Source of the DNA: Hippopus hippopus | Lineage: Eukaryota > Mollusca > Bivalvia > Cardiida > Cardiidae | DNA length: 64,000 nucleotides | Direction of reading: 5' to 3' | Assembly (NCBI GenBank): GCA_946811185.2 | Contig: OX328107.1 | Location: 41,441,860 to 41,505,859 of the forward strand | In this document: positions 31,091 through 41,824 of the stretch, one piece after another | How positions within the stretch are numbered: the first letter of the stretch is position 1 | Layout of the letters: every line of letters starts with the position of its first letter | Position numbers and translations under genes: made by a program | The notes under the pieces: model-generated | The model's database searches: none | What the model was told of the DNA's origin: nothing | What the model saw: only the letters and a program-made list of their open reading frames with translations

Positions 31091-31478
31091 GCTTTTGCAA
31101 AAAAAAAAGATGAAGATAAGAATGTACAGAACGTGCAGTCTAATCTTACACCTATATCTGGCCCTTGTTGGCTTTTGCAAAAAAAAAGAAGATCAAGATA
31201 AGAATGTACAGAACGTGCAGTCTAATCTTACACCTATATCTGGCCCTTGTTGGCTTTTGCAAAAAAAAAGATCAAGATAAGAATGTACAGAACGTGCAGT
31301 CTAATCTTACACCTATATCTGGCCCTTGTTGGCGTTTGGAAAAAGAATAGATCAAGATAAGAATGTACAGAACGTACAGTCTAATCTTACACCTATATCT
31401 GGTCCTTGTTGGCGTTAGGAAAAAGCATAGATCAAGATAAGAATGTACAGAACGTGCAGTCTAATCTTAGATCCATAC
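31091..31478 (+). repeat. 81-bp tandem array built on a B-type hairpin
   Basis: Five units of 80-82 bp, each with TTGCAAAAAAAAAGA or GGAAAAAG, then TGTACAGAACGTGCAGTCTA and ATCTTACACCTATATCTGG. Neighbouring units are nearly identical, so expansion is recent relative to the surrounding B copies. The repeated open frames here are repeat translations. Confidence 0.88.
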
Positions 31479-31596
31479 CTGCCGCTTGTATAATCAGGCC
31501 TATAAGATGTAAAATCTTTCTGACTTCCATTGAATTCTATATTTTCATCTGTAGACAGGGGTCGAGTCTATGCATTTGGCGCGTAAGAATTTATTT

Positions 31597-31862
31597 GAGC
31601 CATGCTATGTAAAAAGGGGGTTTAATTCATCCAAAAAAATTATCTTCCCAGGTAAGCAGGCACAGTCCGCGGGGGCTGGCTTTGGTCGAAACATTTTGCA
31701 AATGATCACTTTTTCTGCTTGTCCAAGGACCTGTCTACCGAACGATTCAACGGTTGTTAGACAAAATGGATATTATGGATCCATATAGTATTGTGCTGAC
31801 TCGCTTGGTATAATGCATAACAAAGATGCATTAAACCCCCTTCTGCCAGAGCGCTTCTCATT
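31597..31862 (+). repeat. Family C element
   Basis: GAGCCATGCTATGTAAAAAG and TTCTGCCAGAGCGCTTCTC ends; the dyad has lost symmetry. Confidence 0.8.
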
Positions 31863-31937
31863 TGTATATAGCCTTCAAAAGCTTCAATCAAGATAAGTTA
31901 TGAACATACTCAGAACACAAAACCTCGTTTCAACTCT

Positions 31938-32142
31938 TAACCTACTAAATGACACGACACTTTCAAACCGACAGTAAAAATAAAAAAAAAAACTGCAACT
32001 TCAGAGTTTTATTTTTTGGACAGATATCTCTTTATCGGAAAGTGTAGATCTAAGATCAGACTGCGCGTTCTGTGCAGTCTGATCTTGATCTACGCTGTCC
32101 GCAAAAGGTCTGTGACTCGCGCTTAGCAGCCAAAGGGTTTAT
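31938..32142 (-). repeat. Family B element, full length
   Basis: CTTAACCTACTAAATGAC left, GCTTAGCAGCCAAAGGGTTT right, complete dyad. Confidence 0.85.
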
Positions 32143-32254
32143 GTTTATCAATGCACACATTCCACAATCCGACCATTTTACTGCATAAGAATAGAAAGAT
32201 AACGTATATGACCTCGAGCTTAATTCTTTCATCGCTATTTGCGACTATAATTTG

Positions 32255-32330
32255 CGTTTGCAGACGGTGTAGATCAAGATCAGACGGCGCAGAACGTTCA
32301 GTCTAATCTTGGATCTTCGCCGTCCGCTAC
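32255..32330. repeat. Family B hairpin core
   Basis: Arms share GACGG near the outer end (CAGACGGTGTAGATC and GATCTTCGCCGTCCGC) in place of the family GACAG. Confidence 0.75.
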
Positions 32331-32410
32331 ATGCCACCAAACTTTGACCAAGAAGAACGTTGCACTGTAGTGATAGTCCACTTTAAGACCTCGGAAACAT
32401 GGAATTTCTT

Positions 32411-32644
32411 CAACTCTTTACTAAACAAAATTTTAGACTTGTCCAAATTGAGAGCAATTGCAGACTACAATTTTAAATGTGGCTCAAATGATGGAATTTG
32501 CCTTTGATAGGGTAGAAAACGTTTTGGGAAAAGTATAAAATACTGCTTAGCAGTTTGTTTGTTTTTTTTTCATTCTTTTTCCTGTAATTTTTTTTAAAAG
32601 CCTTCTCCTTCAGAGTCGTTCAAACTCGGGATTGCGTGGTAAAT
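32411..32644. repeat. Family A element
   Basis: CTCTTTACTAAAC left; palindrome eroded by T-runs; right end GCGTGGTAAATTC. Confidence 0.72.
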
Positions 32645-32645
32645 T

Positions 32646-32871
32646 CTTTACCACACAATCCTTTTTTAAAACGCTCCGAAGAAAAAAAAAATGAAAATAT
32701 TGTGGGAAAAGGAGAAAATGCTGGTGACCACCATTTTCTCCCTTTCCATCAATGCTTTCTACTGTATCTTTAAAAGACAAATTACATCATTTCTGCCACA
32801 TTTAATCTGTCCTCTGCAAAATATTTTCAGTTTTGAGAAATCTAAAATTTTGTTGTTTGGTAAAGGGTTTA
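32646..32871. repeat. Family A element, adjacent copy
   Basis: TTCTTTACCACACAATCC left; AATATTGTGGGAAAAGGAG dyad; GTTTGGTAAAGGGTTT right. Confidence 0.8.
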
Positions 32872-33085
32872 CTGGCAACCAAAGAGTTAAATCTAGCTTT
32901 TATCATTGTCATTCTGTTTTTTGACGCAACAATTGTTATCTATTACCTTTATCTTCCTAATCCATAAATAGCATGTTTGACTTGACCAAGGTTGTTTTTG
33001 ACGATATCGGCAGGAAATGCATGTAACGTTACCCCTCTCCCGCTGCCGATTGCTATCTGAGAAAAATTCAAGGGCAGCACATAGG

Positions 33086-33314
33086 TTAATCTTTTACCAA
33101 ACAATCCCTGGTTTTCACAACACTGAGGAAGAAGTCTTTTGAAAACATTGTGGGAAAAGGAGAAAATGCTGGTAACCAGCATTTTCACCTTTTCCCACAA
33201 TGTTTTCTACCCTACCCAAAACAAACTTCAATTTTTGAGTCACATTAGTTTTCTTGTCTGCGAATGCTTTCAATTTGGACGAGTCTAAAATTTTGTCGTT
33301 TGGTAAAGAGTTAA
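33086..33314. repeat. Family A element, full length
   Basis: TTAA at 33086-33089 and 33311-33314, exactly 229 bp. Palindrome almost perfect over AAAACATTGTGGGAAAAGGA and GAAAATGCTGGTAACCAGC. Confidence 0.92.
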
Positions 33315-33322
33315 AATAGAAG

Positions 33323-34460
33323 AATGCATGCGTTTGTGTCGGAGCCAGGGTAGGGAAAAGAGTAGGGGTGGGGGTACTTTCGGGGTTGTTTGGTAAAGAC
33401 TTAACAGGTGCCAAAATGATAAATTAACGCAGTGTTTGACAAGCTTTCATTTTTGCCTTTACGACGAGAAAACCTGTCTATACAGCTATGTCGCTCTATC
33501 TTTTGCTTTCTTTTTACCCGAATTTAAAACTCATTCTTCTACCATACAACAACAAATTGTCACCTTCGCAATGATTCCATACTTTTATAAGGTATAATTA
33601 AAATGCAAATGCATTTTTACACCTGCTTTGTTTACTTTTGGTCACTGCTGGGCCTTTAATGCTAAATTAGAGACAAATTCAAGAGCGTTCAGAAGGCTGA
33701 AACTGAAGTAAAAGAATGCGTGCGTTTGTGTCGGAGCGGGGAGGGGGCGGGGGGGGGGGGGGGAAAGAAGAATCGGGGGTGTGGTATTTTCAGGATCGAT
33801 AGGTAAAGATTTAACAGGCGACAAAATGATTAACTAACGCATTGTTTGACAATCTTTCATTTCTGCCGTTGCGACGAGAATACCTATCTATAAAGCTATC
33901 TGAGAAAGTAAAAGTTGCCAGGTCTCTCTATCTTTTGTTTACTTTTTACCCGATTTTAAAATCCATTCTGCTGCTAGCGACTAACACTGCTGGGCCCGAC
34001 CGTACAATAACTGACTGTCATCTTCACAATAATTTCCAAACTTTTATAAGGTATGATTAAAATTCAATTGCATTTTTTTAACACCTGTTTTGTTTACTTT
34101 TGGTTGCAGCTGGGTCTCTGATTAAAATTCAAGGACTTTCCAATGGTTAAAGTTGAAGAAAAAATGCGTGCATTTGTGTCGGAGCAAGAGATACGGGGCG
34201 GGTGGAGGCGAAGAAGAGTGGGGAAATGGAGGGGGTTACTACTTTCAGGGTCGTTAGGTAAAAGACCTAACAGGTGCCAAAATGATGAGGGAGGGGACAG
34301 AAGAGTCGGGGGTGGGGTATTTTCAGGGTGGTTAGGTAAAGATTTAACAGGTGAAAAATTACAGTATTCAAACGCAGCGTTTGACAATCTTTCATTTCTG
34401 CCTTTCCGACTAGAACACATATCTATACAACTATCTGAACACGCATTCACCCACAAATTT
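33323..34460 (+). repeat. Segmental triplication
   Basis: Three units begin at 33323, 33714 and 34162 with GAATGC(A/G)TGCGTTTGTGTCG or a close variant. They continue through a G-rich tract, TTAGGTAAAGA(C/T)TTAACAGG and TTTGACAA(G/T)CTTTCATTT. The first two also carry CTTTTATAAGGTATAATTAA and a family K right end. Spacing is about 391 and 448 bp. Confidence 0.8.
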
Positions 34461-34691
34461 AACCCTTTACCACACAATTCAGACGTTTGACGTCACTGAG
34501 AAAGAAGCCTTTTTGAAAACATTGTGGTAAAAGGAGAAAATGCTGGTAACCAGCATTTTCTCCTTTTTTCCGCAATGTTTTCTACCCTATCACAAACATG
34601 TCTTTTTTTTTGTTTCGAGTAGCCTAAATTTCGCCTAAAATTGATTTCAATTTGAACTAGGGTAAAATGTTATCGTCTTGGCAAGAGTTAA
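34459..34691. repeat. Family A element
   Basis: TTAACCCTTTACCACAC left, dyad GGTAAAAGGAGAAAATGCTG, right GTCTTGGCAAGAGTTAA. Confidence 0.85.
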
Positions 34692-35060
34692 ATAGCATTC
34701 ACTAGTCTATTTCCGGATATAAAATGTAATACAATTACTTACTGGCTATTTAATTTGGTTTGGCCAATCAAAAATTGTGTTACTTTGAACGTTAAAAATT
34801 CGAGAGAAATGGAGTAAAATATGCAACCTAAAATGTTGTTTTTTTGGGGGGGTGGGGGTGGGGGGGTGGGGTGCCCATCGTGTTTTTCTACTTCAGCGAA
34901 ATTAAACTATCTCTCAAAGCCTCGATGTTCTGTCTCCCATAAATGGGATCAAAAGAATATGCAGCGATATGAACAAAGGGATTTCAAAGTCCGTATTCAA
35001 AAGCCATTCTTAGGAACATTGCTAGACTTTTTCTTCAAGATTTTCTAAATTTGAATGTAA
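34692..35060. repeat. Family F-like remnants and G-rich tract
   Basis: TTTGGCCAATCAAAAATTGT and AACACAATTTCAATATG flank a G-run (34839-34871). An inverted-repeat relation with family F is only partial. Confidence 0.45.
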
Positions 35061-35079
35061 CACAATTTCAATATGTTTC

Positions 35080-35310
35080 GACCTGTGTGGTGTAAGTGGT
35101 TGTCAGGTAGAACGTTAGCCTTGTAACCAGAAGGCCCTGAGTTCGATCATGACCCGGTGTAGGTGTCAACTTTGGGGCTGTCGATTGCCTACACACTCGG
35201 AACGGTGTACTAGTAGAGTTTTCAGAAAGCAGCATCGAATGAGATTAATATAAGTTGCAAGAACCTGTCCCTCAATCGATGCAAAATAAATATTTTAAAC
35301 CTAACCTAAA
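35080..35310 (+). repeat. SINE type 4
   Basis: tRNA-like head with GAGTTCGATCATG, body GTAGGTGTCAACTTTGGGGC and TACACACTCGG, end CAATCGATGCAAAATAAATA. The reverse copy is at 53285-53490. Confidence 0.65.
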
Positions 35311-35317
35311 CTAAGTT

Positions 35318-35440
35318 TCGACATGGGTCGAAACTTATGCTATAAGACAATTTTCTGCATGTCAAAGGACAATTCTACCTCATGCTTCAGTCGGTCGTTT
35401 GACAAAATAGATCTCTGGATCAAAATATTACATGTTGACT
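35318..35440 (-). repeat. Family C fragment
   Basis: GACATGGGTCGAAACTTATG, GCATGTCAAAGGACAATTCT and TTCAGTCGGTCGTTT match the C body. Confidence 0.65.
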
Positions 35441-35525
35441 TGCGGATCAAAAACTAAAAAGAGCTACCGACTGCATAAACGACCATCCTGTTATCTAAAC
35501 GCCGAAATTGCACAATGCATAAATA

Positions 35526-35792
35526 TGAGCCATGCTCTGTGAAAAAGGGGGCTTAATGCATCTGCAAAAAGTATCGGCCCTGGTCAGCCTGCGCAGTCCG
35601 CGCAGGCTGACCTGAGCCGAAACTTTTTGCTATTGATCAATTTTGTGCATGTCTAGGGACTAGTCTACCGCATGATTTAGTTTTTTGTTAGACAACATGG
35701 ATTTTATGGATCCATAATTAGGTGAAATCTTGCTTGGTATAATGTACCACGGACATGCAATAAGCCCCCCTTTGCCAGAGCATAGCTCATAT
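35526..35792 (+). repeat. Family C element, full length
   Basis: GAGCCATGCTCTGTGAAAAA and TTTGCCAGAGCATAGCTC termini; perfect dyad GGTCAGCCTGCGCAGTCCGC. Confidence 0.88.
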
Positions 35793-36160
35793 AAATAAGC
35801 CCATTTTAGAGTATATCGTGTTACCTGACGAGCCTTATCATGTGCACGTTCAGGGACATTGTTTGCATATCGTTGCGTTTTCAGTGGGTAGTCAGATTTC
35901 AAGCTTTTAGTTTCAATATTTTGTATAGAATTCATATGCTCGCAATTACAGTGGTTTATGGAAAATCATTTTGAAAAGCTTATAATTATTTCGCGAGGGC
36001 ATAAGTGAGATTTCATCAGGAATGTCCTTGATTTTTTAAAATCTTTGAATGGTACAATGTAAAAGTAACCTTTTACCAACAACAACGCCTGCACAAAATT
36101 AGTCTTGGAGTTCAAAATTACCGCAATCATGATTCTGACGATTGAATTTACCCTTACACG
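35793..36160. other. No recognisable feature
   Basis: No open frame of note and no repeat that I could match. Confidence 0.45.
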
Positions 36161-36226
36161 GCCATTCGCGACCATAGCTGTATTTTGCGCATACGTGCAG
36201 TCTGATTTAGCTTTATACTCTCCGCT
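36160..36226. repeat. Family B hairpin fragment
   Basis: CATACGTGCAGTCTGATTTA only; the partner arm is deleted. Confidence 0.45.
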
Positions 36227-36364
36227 GCTTTTCCAGGAGTTTCGTTAATTCAAATTCCATTGAAATAAACAAAACGTTCTTTTGTAATTGTCAAAAATGT
36301 AAATTCTACATGATAAGAGCTCATTTCTTTTTCAAGCTTTATATGTAAGGTTTTTCAAGCCATC

Positions 36365-36625
36365 GCCCGCCCGAGTGGTTAGCGTATCGGACTCGTGACC
36401 TGATGGTCGATACCCGGTTGAGGCAAACTTTCTTTCCGGCGATATTCCGCCTCTCATTTCTGATGCATGTGAAAAAAAAAAAAGTAGTTCGTGACTTGGG
36501 AAGAAAGTTGTATCAGTACTGGTGTGAGAAAGCCAGGAAACACATCCGTAGGTGCACTGACCGCCGCTGACCTAAGCTGTTAAAACGGCGTTAAAGTCCA
36601 ATTCAGTCAATCAATCAATCAATTT
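36365..36625 (+). repeat. SINE type 1b, full length
   Basis: Head CCCGAGTGGTTAGCGTATCG with a B-box-like GGTCGATACCC, body AAGAAAGTTGTATCAGTACT and CCGTAGGTGCACTGACCG, end AAAACGGCGTTAAAGTCC and (AATC)n tail. Confidence 0.8.
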
Positions 36626-36654
36626 TCAAGCCATCATTTGTTTTCTTTTTTACG

Positions 36655-36793
36655 TCATAATCCCTTTCCAAAAAAGCATATTTTAAATTTTCCAACTTGA
36701 AAACAGCTGCAGACAGTAAATTTAAAATAATTTTGAGCTTTACTTCTTTAGCATGGTTGAAAACATTGTGGTAAAAGGAGAAAATGCTGGTTC
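36655..36793. repeat. Family A left half, fused to family C
   Basis: A sequence up to the middle of the dyad (AAAAGGAGAAAATGCTGGTT), then directly family C sequence. Confidence 0.75.
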
Positions 36794-36872
36794 GGGCACT
36801 GCGAAGGCTGACCTAGGGCGAGACCTTTTGTAGATGCATTAAACCCCCTTTTCACAGAGTACTGCTCAAGTA
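36794..36872 (-). repeat. Family C right half
   Basis: GCGAAGGCTGACCTAGGGCG, TGCATTAAACCCCCTTTTC, then a C end GAGTACTGCTC. Confidence 0.72.
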
Positions 36873-37084
36873 TTGACATAGTAAACAATAGTTTAACACA
36901 TAAACATGATATAATAAAAGCCAATCAATTTCTTGTGACATAAAATGCGTTAGATATAAAATTACATCTTTTTCAAGCTGTGACAACACTCAATAACTAA
37001 ATGTGGCTACCAGAAAATGCTTTCAAGGTCTTTCTTCATCCTTCACATATTAATACCGAGTTTTTCACAACCCTGAGAAGCCAC

Positions 37085-37262
37085 TTGCTGCTTTCCCACA
37101 TATCTATCTTCGAAACAATGATCAGTGGTTAGAGTGGAATAAATCCTGTCGCGATGATGATTATCAATCCTCGGAAAGAAAATCGTCGAGCCCGTGATTT
37201 GAATCAGCGACTTCCTGATTTTAAGCCCTGTATGCTACCGATTGAGCTATACCTAGCTCCGT
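37085..37262 (-). repeat. SINE type 1, 3'-truncated
   Basis: Minus-strand head (GAGCTAGGTATAGCTCAATC, TTCAAATCACGGGC) and GAGGATTGATAATCATCATC body; the 3' half is missing. Confidence 0.65.
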
Positions 37263-37311
37263 TTTGACCCTTTGAAGGACAAAATAATTGCCATGTTTTG
37301 AAGTAATATTT

Positions 37312-37577
37312 GAGCCTTGCTCTGTGAAAAGGGGAATTAATACATCTCCGTGATGCATGATAACCAAACAAGCAATCACAGTATCACTGATCCATTGAAT
37401 TCGCTTCGAATAACAACCTAATGAATCATGAGGTACACTGGTCCTTTGACATGAAGAAATTTCAACAAAAGCAAAAAGTTTCAGCCAAGGTCAGCCTGCG
37501 CGGACTGCGCAGGCTGACCTGGGTCGATATTTTTTGCAAATGCATTAAGCCCCCTTTTCACAGAGCATGGCTCATTT
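37312..37577 (-). repeat. Family C element, full length
   Basis: GAGCCTTGCTCTGTGAAAAG, perfect dyad GGTCAGCCTGCGCGGACTGC, TTCACAGAGCATGGCTC. Confidence 0.87.
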
Positions 37578-37671
37578 GTTTTGCTATCTGCAAATACTTT
37601 CAATTTGAACACGGCCAAAATTTTCTCGTCCAGCAAATAATTAAAGTAGTACCGAGAAACGCGAAGGAGTG

Positions 37672-37900
37672 TTTAAAGAATCCCTTCAGCAAACAATCCG
37701 GTTTTTTCACCATTTCTGATGAAGACAGCTTATGAAAAAACTGTGGGTAGAGGAGAAAATGCTGTTAAGCAGCGTTTTCTCCTTTTCCAACAGTATTTTC
37801 TACGCTTTCCGAGACAAGCTCCAACGCTTGATTCAGATTTCACTTTGTTGTCTGTAAAATCCTTTCAAAATGGTCTAGTTTAAAAGAAAATAACATGTCG
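37672..37900. repeat. Family A element, diverged
   Basis: GGAGAAAATGCTGTTAAGCA palindrome variant: the centre TTAA replaces GTTAC symmetrically. Confidence 0.7.
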
Positions 37901-38072
37901 CCTGGCACAGAATTACAGTTTTTTTTATTTGTACACAGGAAATAGACAATTTAGATCTAAGTCAATATGAGCAATATAAAAAAATTACAGAAAAAAAAAA
38001 AACGCAAAATTAAAGATTTATTGGCTTTCATTAAAGAAATCACTGTCAAATTTGAATAGAAATGTCGGCGCA

Positions 38073-38293
38073 TTAACCCATATCCATGCTGAATAAGTCA
38101 AATAAGTCAAATGAAGTATTCTAGCCGATAGTAAAAACCCGACTTATGCTATTTCAAATTCATTCTTTAGAGAAAAATATCTCCTTATCGGACAGTGTAG
38201 ATTCAAGATCAGACTGCACGTTCTGTGCAGTCTGATCGTGATTTACACTGTCCGCAAAAGGTCAGGGAGTCGCGCTTAGCAACCTTAGCTTTA
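38073..38293 (-). repeat. Family B element, full length
   Basis: ATTAACCCATATCCATGCTG left, with an internal AATAAGTCA duplication; GCGCTTAGCAACCTTAGC right. Confidence 0.82.
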
Positions 38294-38302
38294 AAAAATA
38301 AA

Positions 38303-38845
38303 GATGTCCGCGCATTTTTGTATTTTTACAGTCCACACATTTTTGGGTTAGAACAGTCCGTGCACTTTTTTTGGTTTGGTAAGTCCGTTGATTTTTGGGT
38401 TAAAAGAGTCTGGGAATTATTGGGTTGGACAAGTCCGCGCATTATTTGGTAAAAAAGTCTGCGCATTTCTTGGTTAGGACAGTCGGCGTACTTTTGGGTC
38501 AGAACAGGCCGTACATTTTTGGTTTACAATATAGGCCACGCATTATTGGGCTAGAAGAGTCTGTGAACTATTGGGTTTGAAAAGTCTGCACATTATTTGG
38601 TAAAAAAAGTCCGCACATTTCGTGGTTAGAACAGTCCACACATTTTTTTGTTGTTGTTAGAACAGTCCGTTTATTTTTGGACTAGAACAGTCCGTGCATT
38701 TTTGTGTTTGACACAGTCCGTTCATTTAACAGTCAGCGCATTTTTGGGTCAGAACAGTCTGCGCATTGTTTGGTTAGAGCAGTACGTTCATTTTTGGTTT
38801 AGAACAGTCCGCATTACTAGGTTTGGAAAGTTTGTGCAATTTTCG
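38303..38845 (+). repeat. Minisatellite, unit about 30 bp, about 18 units
   Basis: Diverged tandem units of the type AGTCCGCGCATTTTTGGGTT followed by AGAAC. Unit length varies from about 24 to 38 bp. The Phe/Trp-rich open frames are translations of it. Confidence 0.85.
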
Positions 38846-39017
38846 AGAAGGGTTTTTTTTAATAGATCATGGAACAATGACAAATTTACTACCTGGTAAA
38901 TCAGGGACTAGGTGAGGTTAGTCAGTGTACTTAACTACCTGCGTGCAAACTTTAGTACTAATCGACCGAGAAAAACTGTGGAAGAAAAAAGGTATTTGAA
39001 TTTGATTGACGAAATCA

Positions 39018-39125
39018 TTAACTTTTTACCACACAACCCCCCCTCCCCCCCCAAAAAAAAACAGAAGTGAGGGAAAAGAGGAAAATGCTGGAAAAAAGCA
39101 TTATATTTATTTCACAAAATCCCAG
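39018..39125. repeat. Family A remnant
   Basis: TTTTTACCACACAACCCC, then GGAAAAGAGGAAAATGCTGG; the second arm is eroded. Confidence 0.55.
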
Positions 39126-39420
39126 AAAATAATCACTGTGTAAATAGTTTCAAGATTTTCAATATATGACTGTATGGATATTGGAGGTTTTGTGCTTTTA
39201 CATATATCACTCAACATTCAAGTGCATGCACTTGATAAAGAAATATGGTCAATCTAAAAATTTGCTCTTGAAAATTAAAAAGGAACTGACACAAAGGCGC
39301 TTTTGGTGTCTGTATCTTTTTTGCATAGAAATGAAAATGGATATTGTGCGCCTGCAAAAAGAGGCCCACCTTTTTGTTGATATTGAAAGCAAAAACTGTG
39401 TATACACAGAATAGGACTGA

Positions 39421-39452
39421 AGTTTTTTTTTTTTTTTTTGGGGGGGGGGGGG
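39421..39452. repeat. Poly-T / poly-G junction
   Basis: A run of T followed directly by a run of G. Three overlapping minus-strand frames depend on it and are unlikely to be genes. Confidence 0.85.
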
Positions 39453-39597
39453 CAATGATAATCGAACTCAAAAGGTAAGGCTATTCTAAGTGAAAGGACC
39501 TTGATATCGAAATTCATCAAGTACAAAGAAATACAAAATGGACCGTTCAATGCAGTCTCTTCTACAAAAAACATCCACGTGACTCAGGGGGTTTAAA

Positions 39598-39804
39598 CCT
39601 TATCCTGCTAAATAACTAAAATCAAATTTTCAATTCAATTGTAAAAAACCCAAATATTGCTATTTCAAAGTTATGTTTTGGGGAATAATATCTCCTTCTC
39701 GGACAGTGTGGATCCAAGATCAGACTGCACGTTCTGTGCAGTCTGATCTTGATCTACACTGTCCGCAAAAGGTCAGTGAGTCGCGCTTAGCAGCCAAAGA
39801 GTTA
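39598..39804 (-). repeat. Family B element, full length
   Basis: TTATCCTGCTAAATAACT left, complete dyad, GCTTAGCAGCCAAAGAGTTA right. Confidence 0.87.
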
Positions 39805-40015
39805 ATGCATCTCCGTGATGCATGATACAGAGCAAGTCATGATATAATCATGGATCCATAATATCCATTTAGTCTAACAATTGACTGGATCTGGTGGAAT
39901 TATGGTCTTTGCTCATGCAGAAAATTAACAAAGAGCAGAAAGTTTCGGCCGCGCATGCTGACCTGAATCTATACTTCTTGCAGATGTATTAAGCCCCCTT
40001 TTCACAGAGCATGGC
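39803..40015 (-). repeat. Family C element, left end replaced by B
   Basis: Starts within C at AATGCATCTCCGTGATGCAT, directly at the end of the B copy. Right end TTTTCACAGAGCATGGCTT. Confidence 0.78.
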
Positions 40016-40021
40016 TTAAAA

Positions 40022-40289
40022 TTATGGGCGGTGCTCCGGCAAAAACGGGTTTAATGCATATCCGTGATGTGTTGTACCAAGTAAATCATCACATCATTAG
40101 GAATCCATAAAATCATTTATGTCAAACAGTTGACTAAATCTGGGGGAAAGAATGGTCCTTGGACGTGTATAAAATTTACAAAAAGCAAAACGTTTCGACT
40201 CAAGGCCGCCTGCGCGAGTTGCGCAAGCGGACATCAATCGATACCTTTTTGCAGATGAATTAAGGCCCCTTTTCGTAGAGCGTGACTCA
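40022..40289 (-). repeat. Family C element
   Basis: GGGCGGTGCTCCGGCAAAAA left, GCCTGCGCGAGTTGCGCAAG dyad, TTTTCGTAGAGCGTGACTC right. Confidence 0.8.
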
Positions 40290-40379
40290 AATATTAGCCT
40301 TGGTCCGATCAATTTTTCCTTCGATATATTCGGACGTTACTTTGTCAAAATAATTACGGAACCGACAAGCAGTTTTGCC

Positions 40380-40640
40380 ATAGAACTGTATAGACGTGAA
40401 GGGAGACAGCGGTCAGTAGTAGTTAAAACAAGAAGTATCTTAAAAAAAAAAGAGATAGCGTAACGTTGTCCGCAAACAGGCAGAGGCCCTTAAAATAAAC
40501 ATGTCTACATTTCTGACCAATTACAAATTTCTATTTATTCATTTTCTATTAGTGCCAAAAAGTAGGTCAAACACCAGCACATTCAGCCACACCGAAAAAT
40601 TATGACCGCCTGGACAAAGGTTACTAATAAATAATTATAG
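40380..40640. repeat. Family H repeat
   Basis: AAGAAGTATCTTAAAAAAAA, ATTTCTGACCAATTACAAAT, AAAAAGTAGGTCAAACACCA and CACACCGAAAAATTATGACC, as in the other H copies. Confidence 0.6.
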
Positions 40641-40823
40641 GCAATGAACACAAACTTCACATCTTTTCTAAATTGTTCTTTAGTAAAATTGACTTCTTTG
40701 AAAGTCCGCTATTCTGTACTAAAGTCTGTTGACTTATTCCTGCACAATTAATTCCTTTGCCTTGTCTAGCGCTTTAAGTTGTAAGTAATCATGGAAAAAC
40801 GAAAAGTTTAAATGATCATATAG

Positions 40824-41052
40824 TTAACCCTTTACCAAACGACAAAATTTTAGCCTTGTCCATATTGACAGCATTTGCAGACTACAATTTCAATGCGGCT
40901 CAAATGGTGCAATTGTTCTTTGATAGAGTTGAAAACATTGTGGAAAAAGTAAAAAATGCTGGTTACCAGCATTTTCTCCTTTTCCCACATTGTTTTCAAG
41001 AGGAGTCTTTCCAAGGGTCGTCAAAAGTCGGCATTGTGCAGTAAAGGGTTAA
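40824..41052. repeat. Family A element, full length
   Basis: TTAA at 40824-40827 and 41049-41052, exactly 229 bp. Left TTAACCCTTTACCAAACG. Confidence 0.92.
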
Positions 41053-41138
41053 ACATACCAAAAACGTTTGTGTTTTAATTCCACCCTTTAAATATTTTGC
41101 CATTTTCTTTTTCTTCGAATATTATTACCAACAACGAG

Positions 41139-41363
41139 CCATAGACTGTGAAAAAGTGACTTAATGCATCTGCAAAAAGTATTGACCAGGTCAGGCTGAC
41201 CTGTTCAATTTTTTTGCTATATGTCAATTTTCAGCGTGTCTAAGGACAAGTCTTCCTAATGATTGAAATGGTTGTTAGACAAAATGAATTTTCTTGCATC
41301 CACGATTATGGGGTGTCTTTTTTGGTACAGTGCATTCAGCTCCCCTTTGTGAGAAAATGGTAT
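41139..41363 (+). repeat. Family C element, shortened
   Basis: GAGCCATAGACTGTGAAAAA left; the dyad is reduced to CAGGTCAGGCTGACCTG; the right end is degraded. Confidence 0.72.
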
Positions 41364-41509
41364 AAATCTGTTTTAATAATCACTAAGTTTGATGGAGGGT
41401 AGCCTCGATCGCCTTACACCATTCGGCATGGCAAATCAAGTTATGGAAATAGAAAGTTCTTTTAATACCACAGGTAAAGAATGGGTAATGGAAAAAAAAA
41501 AAAGGTTTC

Positions 41510-41615
41510 ACCACAAGGACGAAAACCGTTTTTGACAACATCTTGGGAAACCAGCCCCGAGGGAAAACAACAGCTGGTAGCCAGGATTTTCTCCTGTTCA
41601 AACGACGTTTTCAAC
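41510..41615. repeat. Family A-like degraded palindrome
   Basis: AAAACAACAGCTGGTAGCCA and GATTTTCTCCTGTTCAAACG; weak match. Confidence 0.35.
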
Positions 41616-41824
41616 CTTTTGCGGCAATTTTTCATCATAAAAGCCACACCCAATTGCTTTCATAGGTCACTATTTTTGTCATCTTATAAAGGGTTTATTT
41701 ATTTGGCAGATAAAGGGGTTACATTTGCAGTTAAATGTCTAAGTTGGATGTTACGGGTTTAAATTTGATATATCTTTTACACTGGCAGAAAAATATCAAT
41801 TTCTGTGAAAGGGTCATCAAACCA

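Noticed and set aside
31091..31478. CRISPR or protein-repeat gene
   Set aside because: There are no unique spacers; the 81-bp units are direct copies and the frames are translations of non-coding repeats.
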